Counted from the stretch's first letter, positions 42,121 to 51,689 are shown. The stretch: DNA of 64,000 bases from Paenibacillus massiliensis subsp. panacisoli DSM 21345 (GCF_000426545.1 NZ_KE384534.1:591040-655039), one strand, 5' to 3'. Notes: a model not told the origin generated them from the letters alone. A program made the numbers and translations.

Positions 42121-43550
42121 CGACAGCACGAACGACGTATGATTCACTACACATCACCCCCTACGAGCAGGTGCGCATTCAGGAGCTTCATATTCGCAAG
42201 CAGATGAATGAGCACACACGGCTGTCGTTTACCGCCATGGTGCCTGAGGAATGGAAGGACAGCTATGTGCAGATGACGGCGGCGGATTCCCCAGTGGGGG
42301 TATTCCAGCTCAAGGAGGACGGCAGCCAGGCTGCTTTGTTTCACGGCACGGTACTGAACATTGAGATCAAGGTCGTACGGGATGTGTACTATCTGGAGGT
42401 GGATGCGGTGTCGTACAGCTATCAGCTGGATATTCGCCCCAGAAGTCGATCCTTCCAGGACAAGAATATGACAGTCGAGACGATGCTGCACATCGTAGGA
42501 AAGGACTATCCTGGCTTTGACCTGATCGACTCTGCCACGGGTGGTGCGGCTTTGAGAAGACTTACGGTCCAATATGCTGAGACGGATTGGGCATTCCTGA
42601 AGCGGATCGCTTCGCGCTATCGGACCTCACTCAGTCCTGCATCGTCCTTTGAGACGCCCAAATTATATTTTGGCGTGGAGGAAACACCCTCTGGCCTGAA
42701 TCTGTCGAACTATCATTATACGGTCAGCAAACGTATCGAGACGTATCGCCATTTTGACGGGAATGATACGACCCCGGTGAATGAACAGGATTTCGTGGAT
42801 TATGGGCTGGAGACCGAGCAAGTGCTGGATCTGGGCAGCCAGGTGGCCTTTCAAGGTAAAAGTCTGTACGTATACAAGGTCCATACCCGCATGAAGCAAG
42901 GAATCTTAACACACGAATACACCATGACGACGCATAAAGGTCTCAGACACCGCGAGCTGTTCAATGAACAGCTGACAGGTTTGTCATTACTGGGCAGCGT
43001 CATTCAGGTGGAGCGAGATCGGGTGCGTGTACATCTGGATATCGATCAGACTCAGGAGGCAACTGTAGCCTATTGGTTCCCTTATGCTTCTCCCTATACC
43101 GCTGAAGGTCATAGCGGCTGGTATGTGATGCCGGAACTGGGGGATCGCGTACGCATTACCTTTCCGGCGCATCTGGAGGACGGGGCCTTCGCCAGCAGCT
43201 CAGCACGGGAGGGACGGAGTGAAGAGGGCCAGCAGGGACATAACCGTTTTAGCAATCCGCAGGTGAAGATTTTTCGTACCCCACACGGTAAAGAGATTCG
43301 GCTGACACCGGATGAGATCGTCATTTCCAGCAAGGACGGGGCCATCTTCATCCGTCTGAATGAGCAGGAGGGCATTCATATCACGAGTGATCAGGAAATC
43401 AGCCTTAGTGCAGGCGGGAGTATCTCGCTGAGTGCAGGAGACAAGGTCAAGATCACGGCAGGACAGGAAATCCAGCTCTCTAGTCAGGGCAGTACGGTGT
43501 CTCTGGGCGGTCAGACGACGGTCATGGGTAGTGAGGTGAAGACGAATTAG
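42117..43550 (+). CDS. VgrG-like spike protein
   Basis: A 477-residue Vgr-family protein. The N-terminal two-thirds follow the phage gp27/VgrG path (YEQVRIQELHIRKQMNEHTR; VETMLHIVGKDYPGFDLIDS; ETDWAFLKRIASRYRTSL). GWYVMPELGDRVRITFP (about residues 335-351) is the gp5 OB-fold signature, and the C-terminal repeats (ISLSAGGSISLSAGDKVKIT) form the beta-helical needle. VgrG normally tips a contractile injection system; no sheath, tube or baseplate genes are in the window. Confidence 0.9.
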   Translation: MTTARTTYDSLHITPYEQVRIQELHIRKQMNEHTRLSFTAMVPEEWKDSYVQMTAADSPVGVFQLKEDGSQAALFHGTVLNIEIKVVRDVYYLEVDAVSYSYQLDIRPRSRSFQDKNMTVETMLHIVGKDYPGFDLIDSATGGAALRRLTVQYAETDWAFLKRIASRYRTSLSPASSFETPKLYFGVEETPSGLNLSNYHYTVSKRIETYRHFDGNDTTPVNEQDFVDYGLETEQVLDLGSQVAFQGKSLYVYKVHTRMKQGILTHEYTMTTHKGLRHRELFNEQLTGLSLLGSVIQVERDRVRVHLDIDQTQEATVAYWFPYASPYTAEGHSGWYVMPELGDRVRITFPAHLEDGAFASSSAREGRSEEGQQGHNRFSNPQVKIFRTPHGKEIRLTPDEIVISSKDGAIFIRLNEQEGIHITSDQEISLSAGGSISLSAGDKVKITAGQEIQLSSQGSTVSLGGQTTVMGSEVKTN

Positions 43551-43701
43551 AAGGATAGAATCTACAGAGTGAGACCCTAGGCAGGCTCCAATTGATCTGT
43601 AGACAGGCTGAAGTAGAAGTAGAAGTAGGCAAGAGCAGTTTGAGAGACAAATGTTAGGAGATAAGGATGCGGTGGCATGATGCTGCAAAGGAGTGAAGAT
43701 A

Positions 43702-44145
43702 TTGTCACAGTCAGGGAACAGTGCTTCTGCTGGGAAGGAAGATCTGCGGCCAGGGAAGGGAAGTAAGCTGGGATATGTCGTAGCCGGGGCCATTCTAAGC
43801 TGTAGCTTCGGCACACAGCCCACTCGGCTGAAGCGCCCGCTAAGCCATGGTGTATATATCAAAGGCAAGGCGCAAATGAATGTCGGCGATTGTGAGCCGG
43901 GAGTGAACATATCTGGCTTTGGCAGGTGCTGGTGTAAGGCCAACCCTGCGGTGAAGGCGAGCAAGCTGGTGGATATTTACGGGGTTCCCAAAGCACCGTG
44001 TGTCCCGGTCATCACGGGAGCATGGATTGGAGGCAAGAAGGATGTGCTGATCGAAGGTCAGCCCGCTCTGCTACAAAGCTGTTCTAACGCCTGCATGTAT
44101 GGAGGCATGATTCGAATTGACGATGATGGACAGAATCTCGACTGA
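43702..44145 (+). CDS. DUF4280 PAAR-like tip protein
   Basis: A 147-residue DUF4280 protein: YVVAGAILSCSFGTQPTRLK, then MNVGDCEPGVNISGFGRCWC and GAWIGGKKDVLIEGQPALLQ with conserved cysteines. DUF4280 proteins are PAAR-like caps that sharpen VgrG spikes. TTG 43702 follows AAAGGAG at eight bases; the GTG at 43693 overlaps that site. Confidence 0.85.
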   Translation: MSQSGNSASAGKEDLRPGKGSKLGYVVAGAILSCSFGTQPTRLKRPLSHGVYIKGKAQMNVGDCEPGVNISGFGRCWCKANPAVKASKLVDIYGVPKAPCVPVITGAWIGGKKDVLIEGQPALLQSCSNACMYGGMIRIDDDGQNLD

Positions 44146-44209
44146 GCGGACGTTCATCACACAAGGAAGGGAAGACAGGGGAGGAACAACGAGATGAGGA
44201 AGAATGGTA

Positions 44210-47158
44210 ATGAGTGAGATCCCAACCAATCAGAGCACAACAGTAGAGCCTAGCCACATTCCACTGCATCGACTGGAGCTGTCAGCGCCATTTGCGCTGC
44301 AAAGGATTTCAGACATGCGAATGAGCCGCCCGCTGCACGATCACGCCAGACTGTTCCTGACAGGTATTGTAGACGAGGAGCAACAGGAGCGCGTGCTGGA
44401 GCAGGCCCGAGCGGATCAGCCGCTCATACTTACGCTCCGAGGGGAGGAGGGTCAGCCTGCCCGTACGCTGTTTCATGGGGAGCTCCAGCAGGTGCGCATG
44501 AGCATGGTTCGAGGGGTACACACCGTTGAACTGGAGGCGGTGTCTCATACCTATCAACTGGACGTCAGACCACGGACGCGTTCTTTTCAGGACTCGAAGA
44601 TGACGTACGCTGAGCTTATTCGGCAGGTGCTAGAGCTTTATCCCGATGCAGACTGCATCCAGATGGTTGGCGATGAAGTCAAGCTCGGTGAGCTTCTCGT
44701 CCAGTATCAGGAGACCGACTGGGCATTCCTGCAACGGATGGCATCTCGTTTTGGAACGGTGCTGGTTCCTGAGGTGACGCTTCCTGGTCCGAAGCTCTGG
44801 TTCGGTGTACCCGAGGGACGCTCCGTCAGCTTGGACAACGCCCATTATCGGCTGAGACGGAGCTTTGATAAGGACGCCACGGCGGAATTTAACCATATAA
44901 TAGAGAGCGAAACACAGGCCCAGCCGGGAGATGAGGTAGAGTGGGCGGGCACGAACTGGACCATTGGCGAGATCACAACGAGCATTCAAAGAGAACTGTT
45001 GCTCCATGAGTACCGCCTGATGCCTGAAGGCAGCATTCATAAGCCGCTGCGGCATAATGCAAGATTGACAGGGGCCATATTGGAGGGCAAGGTGCTAGAG
45101 GTCAAGGAGGATCACCTGCGCGTACATCTGGAGGTGGACGAGCAGCAGGACCCTGCGAAGGCGTGGTGGTTCCCATACGGAACGCTTTATAGTGCCGAGG
45201 GGCATAGCGGCTGGTATGTCATGCCGGAGGTCGGGGATCAGATTCAGGTCTACTTCCCGAATGTGCGGGAGGCGGAGGCTGTGGCAACGGCCTCGATCCG
45301 CCGGGCCAAGTCAGCGTCAGCGAAGCTGGCTGATCCCCAGGTGAAGGTGTGGGGTACAGCGGCAGGGAAGTCGATTGAGCTCACCCCATCTGAATTGACG
45401 CTGACGGCGAGCAGTGGAAAGGTAGACATCCGACTTCACTCTGGTGGCGTGCAGGTGAGTAGTGACAGCAGCCTGTCGGTCTCTGCCAAGAGTCGTCTGT
45501 CCCTGCATGCAGATGGGCGTGTACAAGTGGATGCAGGTAGCGCGATCTATCTGCATGCCGGAGGCAGCAGCCTCGTGCTGGATGGTGAGACGGATCTGCG
45601 CTCAGCACAGGTGAAGCTGGAGGGAACGGTGAAGCGCCCCGTCTTCGTAGCGGATCTGGAGCCGATCTGGGAGCCGCCTATTGCCGGAGCCCCGACTCCC
45701 GGAGACTCGTCCAATGCTTCCGGGGGAGAGGGTGGAGACTCTTCTTCAGGAGGGAGTTCCGCGAACTCAAAGGGAAGTGAAGGGGGCCAAGCTGCGACAG
45801 CTCCTACGGCCAATCTGATGGGGGCGCAATTAAACTTGTTGAAGCTGGGTCAGGCAGTGGCGGGTATGATCCCAGTCTTGGGTGCAAGCCCGGTGGCTGC
45901 TGCTGTTGGTGCCGTTGTCGCTGTGGCAATTGCTGGTGCGATGCCGTTCATGGGCCATTTATCATCAGGAGGAGCCAGAGGACGTTCCAGTTCGAGCATG
46001 TTCGGTCAGCATCTATTGTCGATCGTGGGTGGTCCGCTACTGGGCAAGGCGTATACCGCCGCCAGATTGTTCGGCAGAACGCCGATGGCTGAAGAGCTCA
46101 TTAAGGCCATGAAGGATGAGATGAAGCGGAAGCAGCAATATAGTACGTATATGGCGCTGCATATGGAGAGGGATATGCTGCGTCCATCAGCACCCACTCC
46201 GGCCTATGATTTCAGCCAATACAGTAAGAAGTTTGTTGGAAGCATGTGGGTATTGAGTAAGAACGGTAATGTAGATCAGGAAGCGGCAAAAGCGACTTTA
46301 GCGTATAATGAAGCAATTAAGCGTGGAGAAATCAAGTTAGAAGTTCCAGAGGACGACTCGCTGGAGAAATTCATCATTGATCAGAATAAGGCATTATTGG
46401 CCGGGTATAACCCATATACGGGAGAGCCTGTGTCAAAAGCTTATGCGTATTCGGTGGTAGTTAGTAGTGGACTTTCACTGGTTGCTGGTATTGCAGCGAT
46501 TCGACCAGGTAAACTAAATGGACCCGTTAAAATCCCTAAACATGATTTCGAGAAGTATAAACCTAAGCCTAAACCGAAGCAACCCAATAAAGGCGGGCCG
46601 GGTGTCAACCAACCGATTGATGAATTTGACGACAGGCTGCATTATCAGGGAGCTGCAGATGGTAGGAAGGCTGAGGGGACGGGGAGTAATGGTTCAGGTG
46701 GTAGTGTAGTTGAAATTAAAACTATAATTAGCCCGGAAATGGAACAGAAGATACTCTATGGGAGAAGAAACAATCCAACATCAAAAAAACCCAATGGTCT
46801 TGTAGGAGGTCATTCACCTAATATAAATAACTCGCATTCTGATTTCGCAGTAGAGGAGATAAAAATTAATCCTGATGGAACAAAAGACATAAAATTCTAT
46901 ACGCAATTTCCAGATGGGAAACTTTCGAATATTAAGTCGAGTACTACTTTTCCAGATACATGGACTGATGCAGATGCAATTAATGCTGTTAAAAAAATTG
47001 GCAATACACCAAGCGTTGGTTCTCGTGTAGATATAGAAGGTGTGAAAACACTTCACAGTGGAACTGTCAATGGAGTAAAAATTGATGTTATTAAAATAGG
47101 TGATGATGTGATTTCAGCTTATCCAGTAGGAACAAAGCCTACACCAGGTTTTAACTAA
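44210..47158 (+). CDS. VgrG fused to C-terminal EndoU nuclease toxin
   Basis: A 982-residue specialised VgrG. Residues about 1-450 repeat the VgrG fold (ETDWAFLQRMASRFGTVL; GWYVMPEVGDQIQVYFP). A Gly/Ser linker (about 505-540) and a hydrophobic pre-toxin segment (GQAVAGMIPVLGASPVAAAV) follow, then a proline/lysine hinge, and a C-terminal EndoU RNase domain (about 860-982): VGGHSPNINNSHSDF with candidate catalytic H870 (residue numbers here use this start within two), KSSTTFPDTWTDADAI, and a VISAYP end. EndoU toxins cleave RNA or tRNA in target cells. ATG 44210 follows GAGGAAG. The cognate immunity gene follows. Confidence 0.85.
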   Translation: MSEIPTNQSTTVEPSHIPLHRLELSAPFALQRISDMRMSRPLHDHARLFLTGIVDEEQQERVLEQARADQPLILTLRGEEGQPARTLFHGELQQVRMSMVRGVHTVELEAVSHTYQLDVRPRTRSFQDSKMTYAELIRQVLELYPDADCIQMVGDEVKLGELLVQYQETDWAFLQRMASRFGTVLVPEVTLPGPKLWFGVPEGRSVSLDNAHYRLRRSFDKDATAEFNHIIESETQAQPGDEVEWAGTNWTIGEITTSIQRELLLHEYRLMPEGSIHKPLRHNARLTGAILEGKVLEVKEDHLRVHLEVDEQQDPAKAWWFPYGTLYSAEGHSGWYVMPEVGDQIQVYFPNVREAEAVATASIRRAKSASAKLADPQVKVWGTAAGKSIELTPSELTLTASSGKVDIRLHSGGVQVSSDSSLSVSAKSRLSLHADGRVQVDAGSAIYLHAGGSSLVLDGETDLRSAQVKLEGTVKRPVFVADLEPIWEPPIAGAPTPGDSSNASGGEGGDSSSGGSSANSKGSEGGQAATAPTANLMGAQLNLLKLGQAVAGMIPVLGASPVAAAVGAVVAVAIAGAMPFMGHLSSGGARGRSSSSMFGQHLLSIVGGPLLGKAYTAARLFGRTPMAEELIKAMKDEMKRKQQYSTYMALHMERDMLRPSAPTPAYDFSQYSKKFVGSMWVLSKNGNVDQEAAKATLAYNEAIKRGEIKLEVPEDDSLEKFIIDQNKALLAGYNPYTGEPVSKAYAYSVVVSSGLSLVAGIAAIRPGKLNGPVKIPKHDFEKYKPKPKPKQPNKGGPGVNQPIDEFDDRLHYQGAADGRKAEGTGSNGSGGSVVEIKTIISPEMEQKILYGRRNNPTSKKPNGLVGGHSPNINNSHSDFAVEEIKINPDGTKDIKFYTQFPDGKLSNIKSSTTFPDTWTDADAINAVKKIGNTPSVGSRVDIEGVKTLHSGTVNGVKIDVIKIGDDVISAYPVGTKPTPGFN

Positions 47159-47179
47159 ATCATAGAAGGTGGTACTGTA

Positions 47180-47593
47180 ATGTATAAAGAGCTGGATACA
47201 CTTTTAACAGATTTTCAAGATGCAGATAATTATTGGTATGACATTGGTTGTTTAACCGCTGAAAAGTTAATTACAATGTTTAAACAGGAAGATTGGAGTG
47301 AGTTATCGGATAACGTATTGACAAAATCTTTAGGTTGGCAAAAAAAATTAGCTTATTGTTTAGGTGATGACTCAAATTTGGAAGAGTTGAAACTTCTACT
47401 AACTTTAGCAAGTCTAGAGGATACTGATTTATTTGAAGTCTGTATTGATTCGCTAAGGAGTTTTACCAGTGTAGAAAATAAACGAATAATACTTGAAAAC
47501 CGAATCATTATTGAAAAAGTAAAGGCAGTTATTCCTAGTACTGGAGGAGTATCGAAAAAAATATTTCAAGACTTTCTTGACAATGTAGAGTAA
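47180..47593 (+). CDS. Probable immunity protein to EndoU toxin
   Basis: A 137-residue, acidic, helical protein (MYKELDTLLTDFQDADNYWY). It starts 21 bases after the toxin stop with its own GAAGGTGG site. Position and size fit a cognate immunity protein; the family is not one I recognise. Confidence 0.7.
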   Translation: MYKELDTLLTDFQDADNYWYDIGCLTAEKLITMFKQEDWSELSDNVLTKSLGWQKKLAYCLGDDSNLEELKLLLTLASLEDTDLFEVCIDSLRSFTSVENKRIILENRIIIEKVKAVIPSTGGVSKKIFQDFLDNVE

Positions 47594-47929
47594 ATAAAAA
47601 TCAATAAAAAAATGGACATAGTGTTTGTCATATATTTATGTAAACAGATGATATTTAAACGGCTGCTACTGAGATTATCCACTTAGTGATGAATAAACCC
47701 ATTACTCAACCTGTATAGAAGAGGACTTTTCAAGATAGAAGTCAGTAAACATGTTCCACAGTTCTGATAAAAGGATCGTATAACACAACCGACAGTGCCA
47801 CAATGCGAGCTTGCCGCCCGTGTTGTGGTTTTTTTGATTCGCTAATATTGAACTGCGATAGAAGAAGTAGACCCATTCAGCGCAGAATGAACTTATCATT
47901 CAACTAATAACACATATAAGCTATGTGAC

Positions 47930-48165
47930 CTTTCAAGGTAAAAGTCTGTGCGTATACAAGGTCCATACCGTATGAAGCAAGAAATCTTAACGCACGAATA
48001 CACCATGATGACGCATAAAGTTCTCAGACATTGTGAGCTGCTGGGCAGCGTCATTCAGATGGAGCGAGACTGGGTGCGTGTGCATCTGGATATCGATAAG
48101 GCTCAGGAGGCAACGGCAGCATATTGATTCCCTTATGCTTCTCCCTACATAAATGAAACAATTAA
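47930..48165 (+). pseudogene. Duplicated vgrG fragment
   Basis: Aligns with 42850-43105 of the first vgrG gene (for example TACAAGGTCCATACC, CACGAATACACCATGA), with a 36-base deletion, an in-frame stop and small changes. It is fused directly to a copy of the toxin-linker region. The sequence 47594-47929 has no gene. Confidence 0.75.
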
Positions 48166-48946
48166 GCGTGGAGAAATCAAGCTGGAGGTTCCAGAGGACA
48201 ACTCGCTGGAGAAATTCATCATTGATCAGAACAAGGCGCTACTGGCTGGGTATAATCCGTATACGGGAGAGCCTGTATCCAAAGCTTATGCGTATTCGTT
48301 AGTTGCTGGGACAAGCCTTTCTATGTTCGTAGGCATTGCATCGATTCGACCGGGCAAAGTAAGTGGGTCCGTCAAGATCCCTAAAATTGATTTCGAGAAA
48401 TTCAAACCTAAGCCTAAACCAACGAAAACAATTCAAGAGGGGACGGTTAAAAATGTACCACCACCGCCACCGCCACCGCCACCACCGCCACCAAAAGTTT
48501 TCAAACATAAGGGATATGATCCACAGCCTGGTGAAAGGACAACAACAAGAGAAGAATGGAAAGCACAGGATAGAGAAGCGAGAATACGCTCAAATCTCTC
48601 TCAATCTTCCCCAATAAGTATTCCTCCTACTGCATCAGTAAAAATACAGTCAAAGACTGGGTATGAGCAGATACAGTTTAAATGGTCCGACGGGTATTAC
48701 AAGTATGAAGGACGCTGGCATACGCGAACACCTGGAGCGCCTCAAGATCAAGGTAATACTTGGGTTGTTGAACGAACCACACCAGGAAATACTACTGGAC
48801 AGCAGAAGACGTATCATATTTTAACTGGTGATAATCAATGGACTCCAAGACATGAATGGCAAGCTGCTATTACCGCTAGAAAGAATGGTACTGCGACAGC
48901 AGAACAAAATAAAATGTTGGAAAGTGGGCACTGGCCAGCGCCATAA
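48166..48946 (+). CDS. Orphan polymorphic-toxin C-terminal cassette
   Basis: The first part (48166-48420) repeats the pre-toxin segment of the VgrG-EndoU gene (46315-46575) at high identity; then a run of 12 prolines, and a different C-terminal domain (GERTTTREEWKAQDREARIR, then YKYEGRWHTRTPGAPQ and TPRHEWQAAI). No signal or VgrG trunk in frame. It is a silent 'orphan' toxin tip that could be swapped onto the VgrG trunk through the shared segment. The toxin family is not recognised. An ATG at 48323 could make a fragment. Confidence 0.65.
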
Positions 48947-48961
48947 CAAGGAGATGCGATC

Positions 48962-49327
48962 ATGGAAATAATAAATAGTAAATACTATGAAGGTTATGAG
49001 GGCGAAGGAGAAATACAATTTATAAGGCATCTCTCTAATGGTGATAAGTATGTAATAAGAATCTGGGATGGTTATTTTGATGAAATAATGAGGGGAATAC
49101 AGCCCGAGGAAAACGGTTGGACAGGTCTGGCTTATTACTACAATGTTGAAGAGCCTTGGTGGGAAAAACCATGGAAGATTCCAGATATATCAATTGTACT
49201 AAAACAACTACAAGAAATAAAAACAGAGCTTTTAAATGTGGAGGCAAAGGAACTGCTTGTAGAGCTTTGCGATATATTGTCCAACTCTTGGATATTAAAC
49301 GAATCTGTATGGATTGCTGATGAGTAG
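48962..49327 (+). CDS. Probable cognate immunity protein
   Basis: A 121-residue acidic protein (MEIINSKYYEGYEGEGEIQF; later GWTGLAYYYNVEEPWWEKPW). It follows the orphan toxin cassette by 15 bases with AAGGAGATG upstream. A shortened, broken copy lies at 60748-60976, beside an Rhs fragment. Immunity function is inferred from position and duplication. Confidence 0.65.
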   Translation: MEIINSKYYEGYEGEGEIQFIRHLSNGDKYVIRIWDGYFDEIMRGIQPEENGWTGLAYYYNVEEPWWEKPWKIPDISIVLKQLQEIKTELLNVEAKELLVELCDILSNSWILNESVWIADE

Positions 49328-49520
49328 TACGCAATGTAATTGACTAGTGTAGTTTTGTGGTTTACAAACCCAAGAGTAGGTCGTACAATACAACCAACAA
49401 ACCAAACACTAAACAATTCAAACACTTGATAAACTTTCAAAGCTCTTTCCAACTTGTTTTATGAGTAGGAATGAGCTTTTTTGTGTGCAGAAAATAAACG
49501 AAGGAGCTGAATGACATGAG
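49328..49520 (+). repeat. Cassette-linking repeat, copy 1
   Basis: Intergenic block containing the hairpin AAAGCTCTTTCC/GGAATGAGCTTT (49439-49482, a terminator). Nearly identical to 60977-61165 and partly to 50505-50650. It links toxin/immunity cassettes and could serve as homology for cassette exchange. Confidence 0.75.
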
Positions 49521-49526
49521 CAAAAG

Positions 49527-49985
49527 ATGGTCTTAATTGCTGAGGTACAAGCAGCATGCGGGGAGCTAATCAGAACTGGTGTTGTAGGTGGGCATAATCA
49601 AAGTGGATTTTTTGGATATCTTGATACGAAGGGAATACCTTACAGAGTAGAAGAGGTAATTCAGCATCCAAGTATTGAAGGGATTTATGACGTAAAATAT
49701 AAAATAGGAAAACAAGAAAAAGGCCAGTATCTTGATAATGGTGAGTTCAAAGCTTCAACTCATAAAAAAACACTGTATGATTCAAACTCTTTTAGTGACG
49801 CAGATATTAAATTCCGTGGGAAGGAAGCTATGGAAACTGGCTCCTTGATAACTACAAAGGGAGGTCAAAAAGTTATACAGGGAACAGCGCCCAATGGTTT
49901 GGAATTTGAAGGTTGGGTGAATCCAAAGACGGGTGAAATTGATAGTTACTACCCCGTATTAAAATTTAATAATTATGGTAATTAG
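49527..49985 (+). CDS. Second orphan toxin C-terminal domain
   Basis: A 152-residue frame: MVLIAEVQAACGELIRTGVV, GGHNQSGFFGYLDTKGI, then KETGSLITTKGGQKV-like and NGLEFEGWVNPKTGEIDSYY near the end. The GGHN start and a C-terminal W-NPKTG-I---YP pattern suggest a CdiA-CT-like RNase fold related to EndoU-type toxins. No trunk, signal or good ribosome site; the first 25 bases of the frame are repeated at 50679-50701, so the frame start is part of a repeat. Probably a silent cassette. Confidence 0.55.
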   Translation: MVLIAEVQAACGELIRTGVVGGHNQSGFFGYLDTKGIPYRVEEVIQHPSIEGIYDVKYKIGKQEKGQYLDNGEFKASTHKKTLYDSNSFSDADIKFRGKEAMETGSLITTKGGQKVIQGTAPNGLEFEGWVNPKTGEIDSYYPVLKFNNYGN

Positions 49986-49997
49986 GAGGTCCTCAAA

Positions 49998-50330
49998 ATG
50001 CTGCAAAATGAATCGGCAATTATCCAAGATTATTTTTCTTTTTTGAAAGGTGTACTTATTGAAGTGTTAGAGTGTTTATCGAAAGGCGATCCTTGGCAGG
50101 ATCATATGATGGGATATGAACTACCCGAGCATTCTGATGGCATTGATTCAAATAAGGACCAGATAGTGCTTTTTATGCAAACTCATGAGTATATTGAGTT
50201 TAATCTTGAAAAATCAAAATTTTACACATATTTACTTGAGGTTTGTGGTGAATACACTTTCGAAAATCCTCATTCTAAAGAAATGGTTGATTCATTAATG
50301 GTGAAGATTGAAAGTATATTATGGAAATAG
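49998..50330 (+). CDS. Probable cognate immunity protein 2
   Basis: A 110-residue acidic helical protein (MLQNESAIIQDYFSFLKGVL). It follows the second orphan toxin by 12 bases with TTAGGAGG upstream. Immunity role inferred from position and charge. Confidence 0.6.
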   Translation: MLQNESAIIQDYFSFLKGVLIEVLECLSKGDPWQDHMMGYELPEHSDGIDSNKDQIVLFMQTHEYIEFNLEKSKFYTYLLEVCGEYTFENPHSKEMVDSLMVKIESILWK

Positions 50331-50504
50331 TAAACTGCACTAGGTTTCAATTAAGGAGCAATTTTCTGAAATAGCAGTAATTACAGAAATAACAGAAATA
50401 ACAAGGTATTTTTTGATTGATGACCATGAAGGTGAATAAATACTATTTTAGCAAGTACTTGATGGACATTTTGTAGAAATTGAGCAGGTAAATATTCTGT
50501 GTTT

Positions 50505-50701
50505 ACAGTACCAACAAAAAGGTCGTCAATAAACTAATACTAAAAAATTACAGATGCTTGATAAACATCCAAAGCTCATTCCAACTTGTTTTATGAGTAG
50601 GAATGAGCTTTTTTATGCGCAGAAAACAAACTAAGGACTGAATGACATGGCAAAATATTTATAGGCAACAGAACAAAAGATGGTCTTAATTGCTGAGGTA
50701 T
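50505..50701 (+). repeat. Cassette-linking repeat, copy 2 (partial)
   Basis: Shares the hairpin AAAGCTCATTCC/GGAATGAGCTTT (50571-50614) and the flank with copy 1 and copy 3. It ends with GATGGTCTTAATTGCTGAGG, identical to the start of the orphan toxin frame at 49526. The toxin it once led to is gone. Confidence 0.7.
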
Positions 50702-50719
50702 AACCAGTAATACTAATAA

Positions 50720-51202
50720 TCACACTGTATCATACTCCTTAAGGATTTCTATGACAGTTTGAACCCTATCTAGATACTTAGTAGAAGGCTTGGTCTTTCC
50801 AAGCTCCCAGTTATGAATTGTCTTTGCGTCAACTTTCATTCTTGCACTTAATTCACGCTTGGTCAGACCATGATAATGTCTGGCCTTCTTTATTTTCTCT
50901 CCCAAGGTATTTTCATGCATTTCATCGTAGCAGCCAAGGTATGAAACAGTCTGGCTAAGTAACTTAGATAGAGTTTGGATCGTTTGAATCTTGGCGGGGT
51001 TAATGTTCCTTTCAATTCTGCTGAGTGCTACTTCTGATATACCTGCTTTAGCTGCCAACTCTGAAATTGTGAGACTCCGAAGTATCCGATGATAACGGAT
51101 TCGAGCTCCAGATGTATTAAGCTCCTCAGGAGGTTCATTCGGAAAAAGCCTTGTCTCTTTGGTGATGTATAGTCCCAAGGTGTTAACTACACGGTTGTCC
51201 AT
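50720..51202 (-). CDS. XRE-family regulator with two HTH motifs
   Basis: A 160-residue protein with two helix-turn-helix domains: RILRSLTISELAAKAGISEV (about residues 37-56) and RHYHGLTKRELSARMKVDAK (about 105-124). The open frame continues upstream to 51640 antisense to a yifB fragment, but ATG 51202 (MDNRVVNTLG) is a better limit because the second copy at 63.5 kb keeps the same MENRLVSTLG start. No good ribosome site is seen, so expression is doubtful. Confidence 0.6.
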   Translation of the reverse strand: MDNRVVNTLGLYITKETRLFPNEPPEELNTSGARIRYHRILRSLTISELAAKAGISEVALSRIERNINPAKIQTIQTLSKLLSQTVSYLGCYDEMHENTLGEKIKKARHYHGLTKRELSARMKVDAKTIHNWELGKTKPSTKYLDRVQTVIEILKEYDTV

Positions 51203-51223
51203 GCGGTCGGTTGCTGAGCGGAG

Positions 51224-51684
51224 AAGCTCATGGTGAGGTCTGTAGCTGCAGTCCAGCCAGAATCGCGCAATATCGCTCGCGGATCTCGGGCCCCCTTCTG
51301 GACCGGATCGATGTGCAGGTAGAGGTACCACGTCCAAAGGAGTGGCGTAAGGAAACGCAAAATCTATCATCCCACGATATGCGACAGCAGGTATTACAAG
51401 CGCAGGCTGTGCAGGCTCATAGATATGCCAAGCTGCCGATTGCCTGGAATAGTGAGCTATCTGGAAGGCTGCTGCGCAAGTATACGGAGTTGAACCGCGA
51501 GGCGGAGCAATTGCTGGAGCATACGGTGGAGGCGATTGGGCTGAGCATGCGTTCTTATGACCGTATCTTGAAGATGGCGCGGACGATAGCGGATCTGACT
51601 GGAGAGGAGCAAATTGAAGTGGCTCATGTTGCGGAGGCAATTCAGTACAGGAATCTGGATGTGAAGCAGATGTATACGAGCTGA
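51224..51684 (+). pseudogene. 3' fragment of yifB/comM
   Basis: Encodes only the C-terminal 150 residues of a YifB/ComM Mg-chelatase-like ATPase: ARIAQYRSRISGPLLDRIDV, SMRSYDRILKMARTIADLTG, and HVAEAIQYRNLDV. The ATPase core is absent, so it is a fragment, possibly left by recombination next to the real yifB. A shorter, decayed copy lies at 63540-63790. Confidence 0.8.
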
Positions 51685-51689
51685 TAGAA

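Noticed and set aside
43200..43964. Long minus-strand ORFs across the vgrG and DUF4280 genes
   Set aside because: They are antisense shadows in GC-rich coding sequence with no ribosome sites or recognisable domains.
39721..47593. Complete type VI secretion system
   Set aside because: Only spike, tip, adaptor and effector genes are present; sheath, tube, baseplate, membrane and ATPase genes are all missing from the window.
48299..48508. Minus-strand W/R-rich ORF
   Set aside because: It is the antisense of the polyproline stretch of the toxin cassette.
51203..51640. Extended N-terminus of the XRE gene (306-codon frame)
   Set aside because: The extra 146 codons lie antisense to a clear yifB fragment and give a low-complexity proline/serine-rich sequence; the second copy at 63.5 kb supports the start at 51202.
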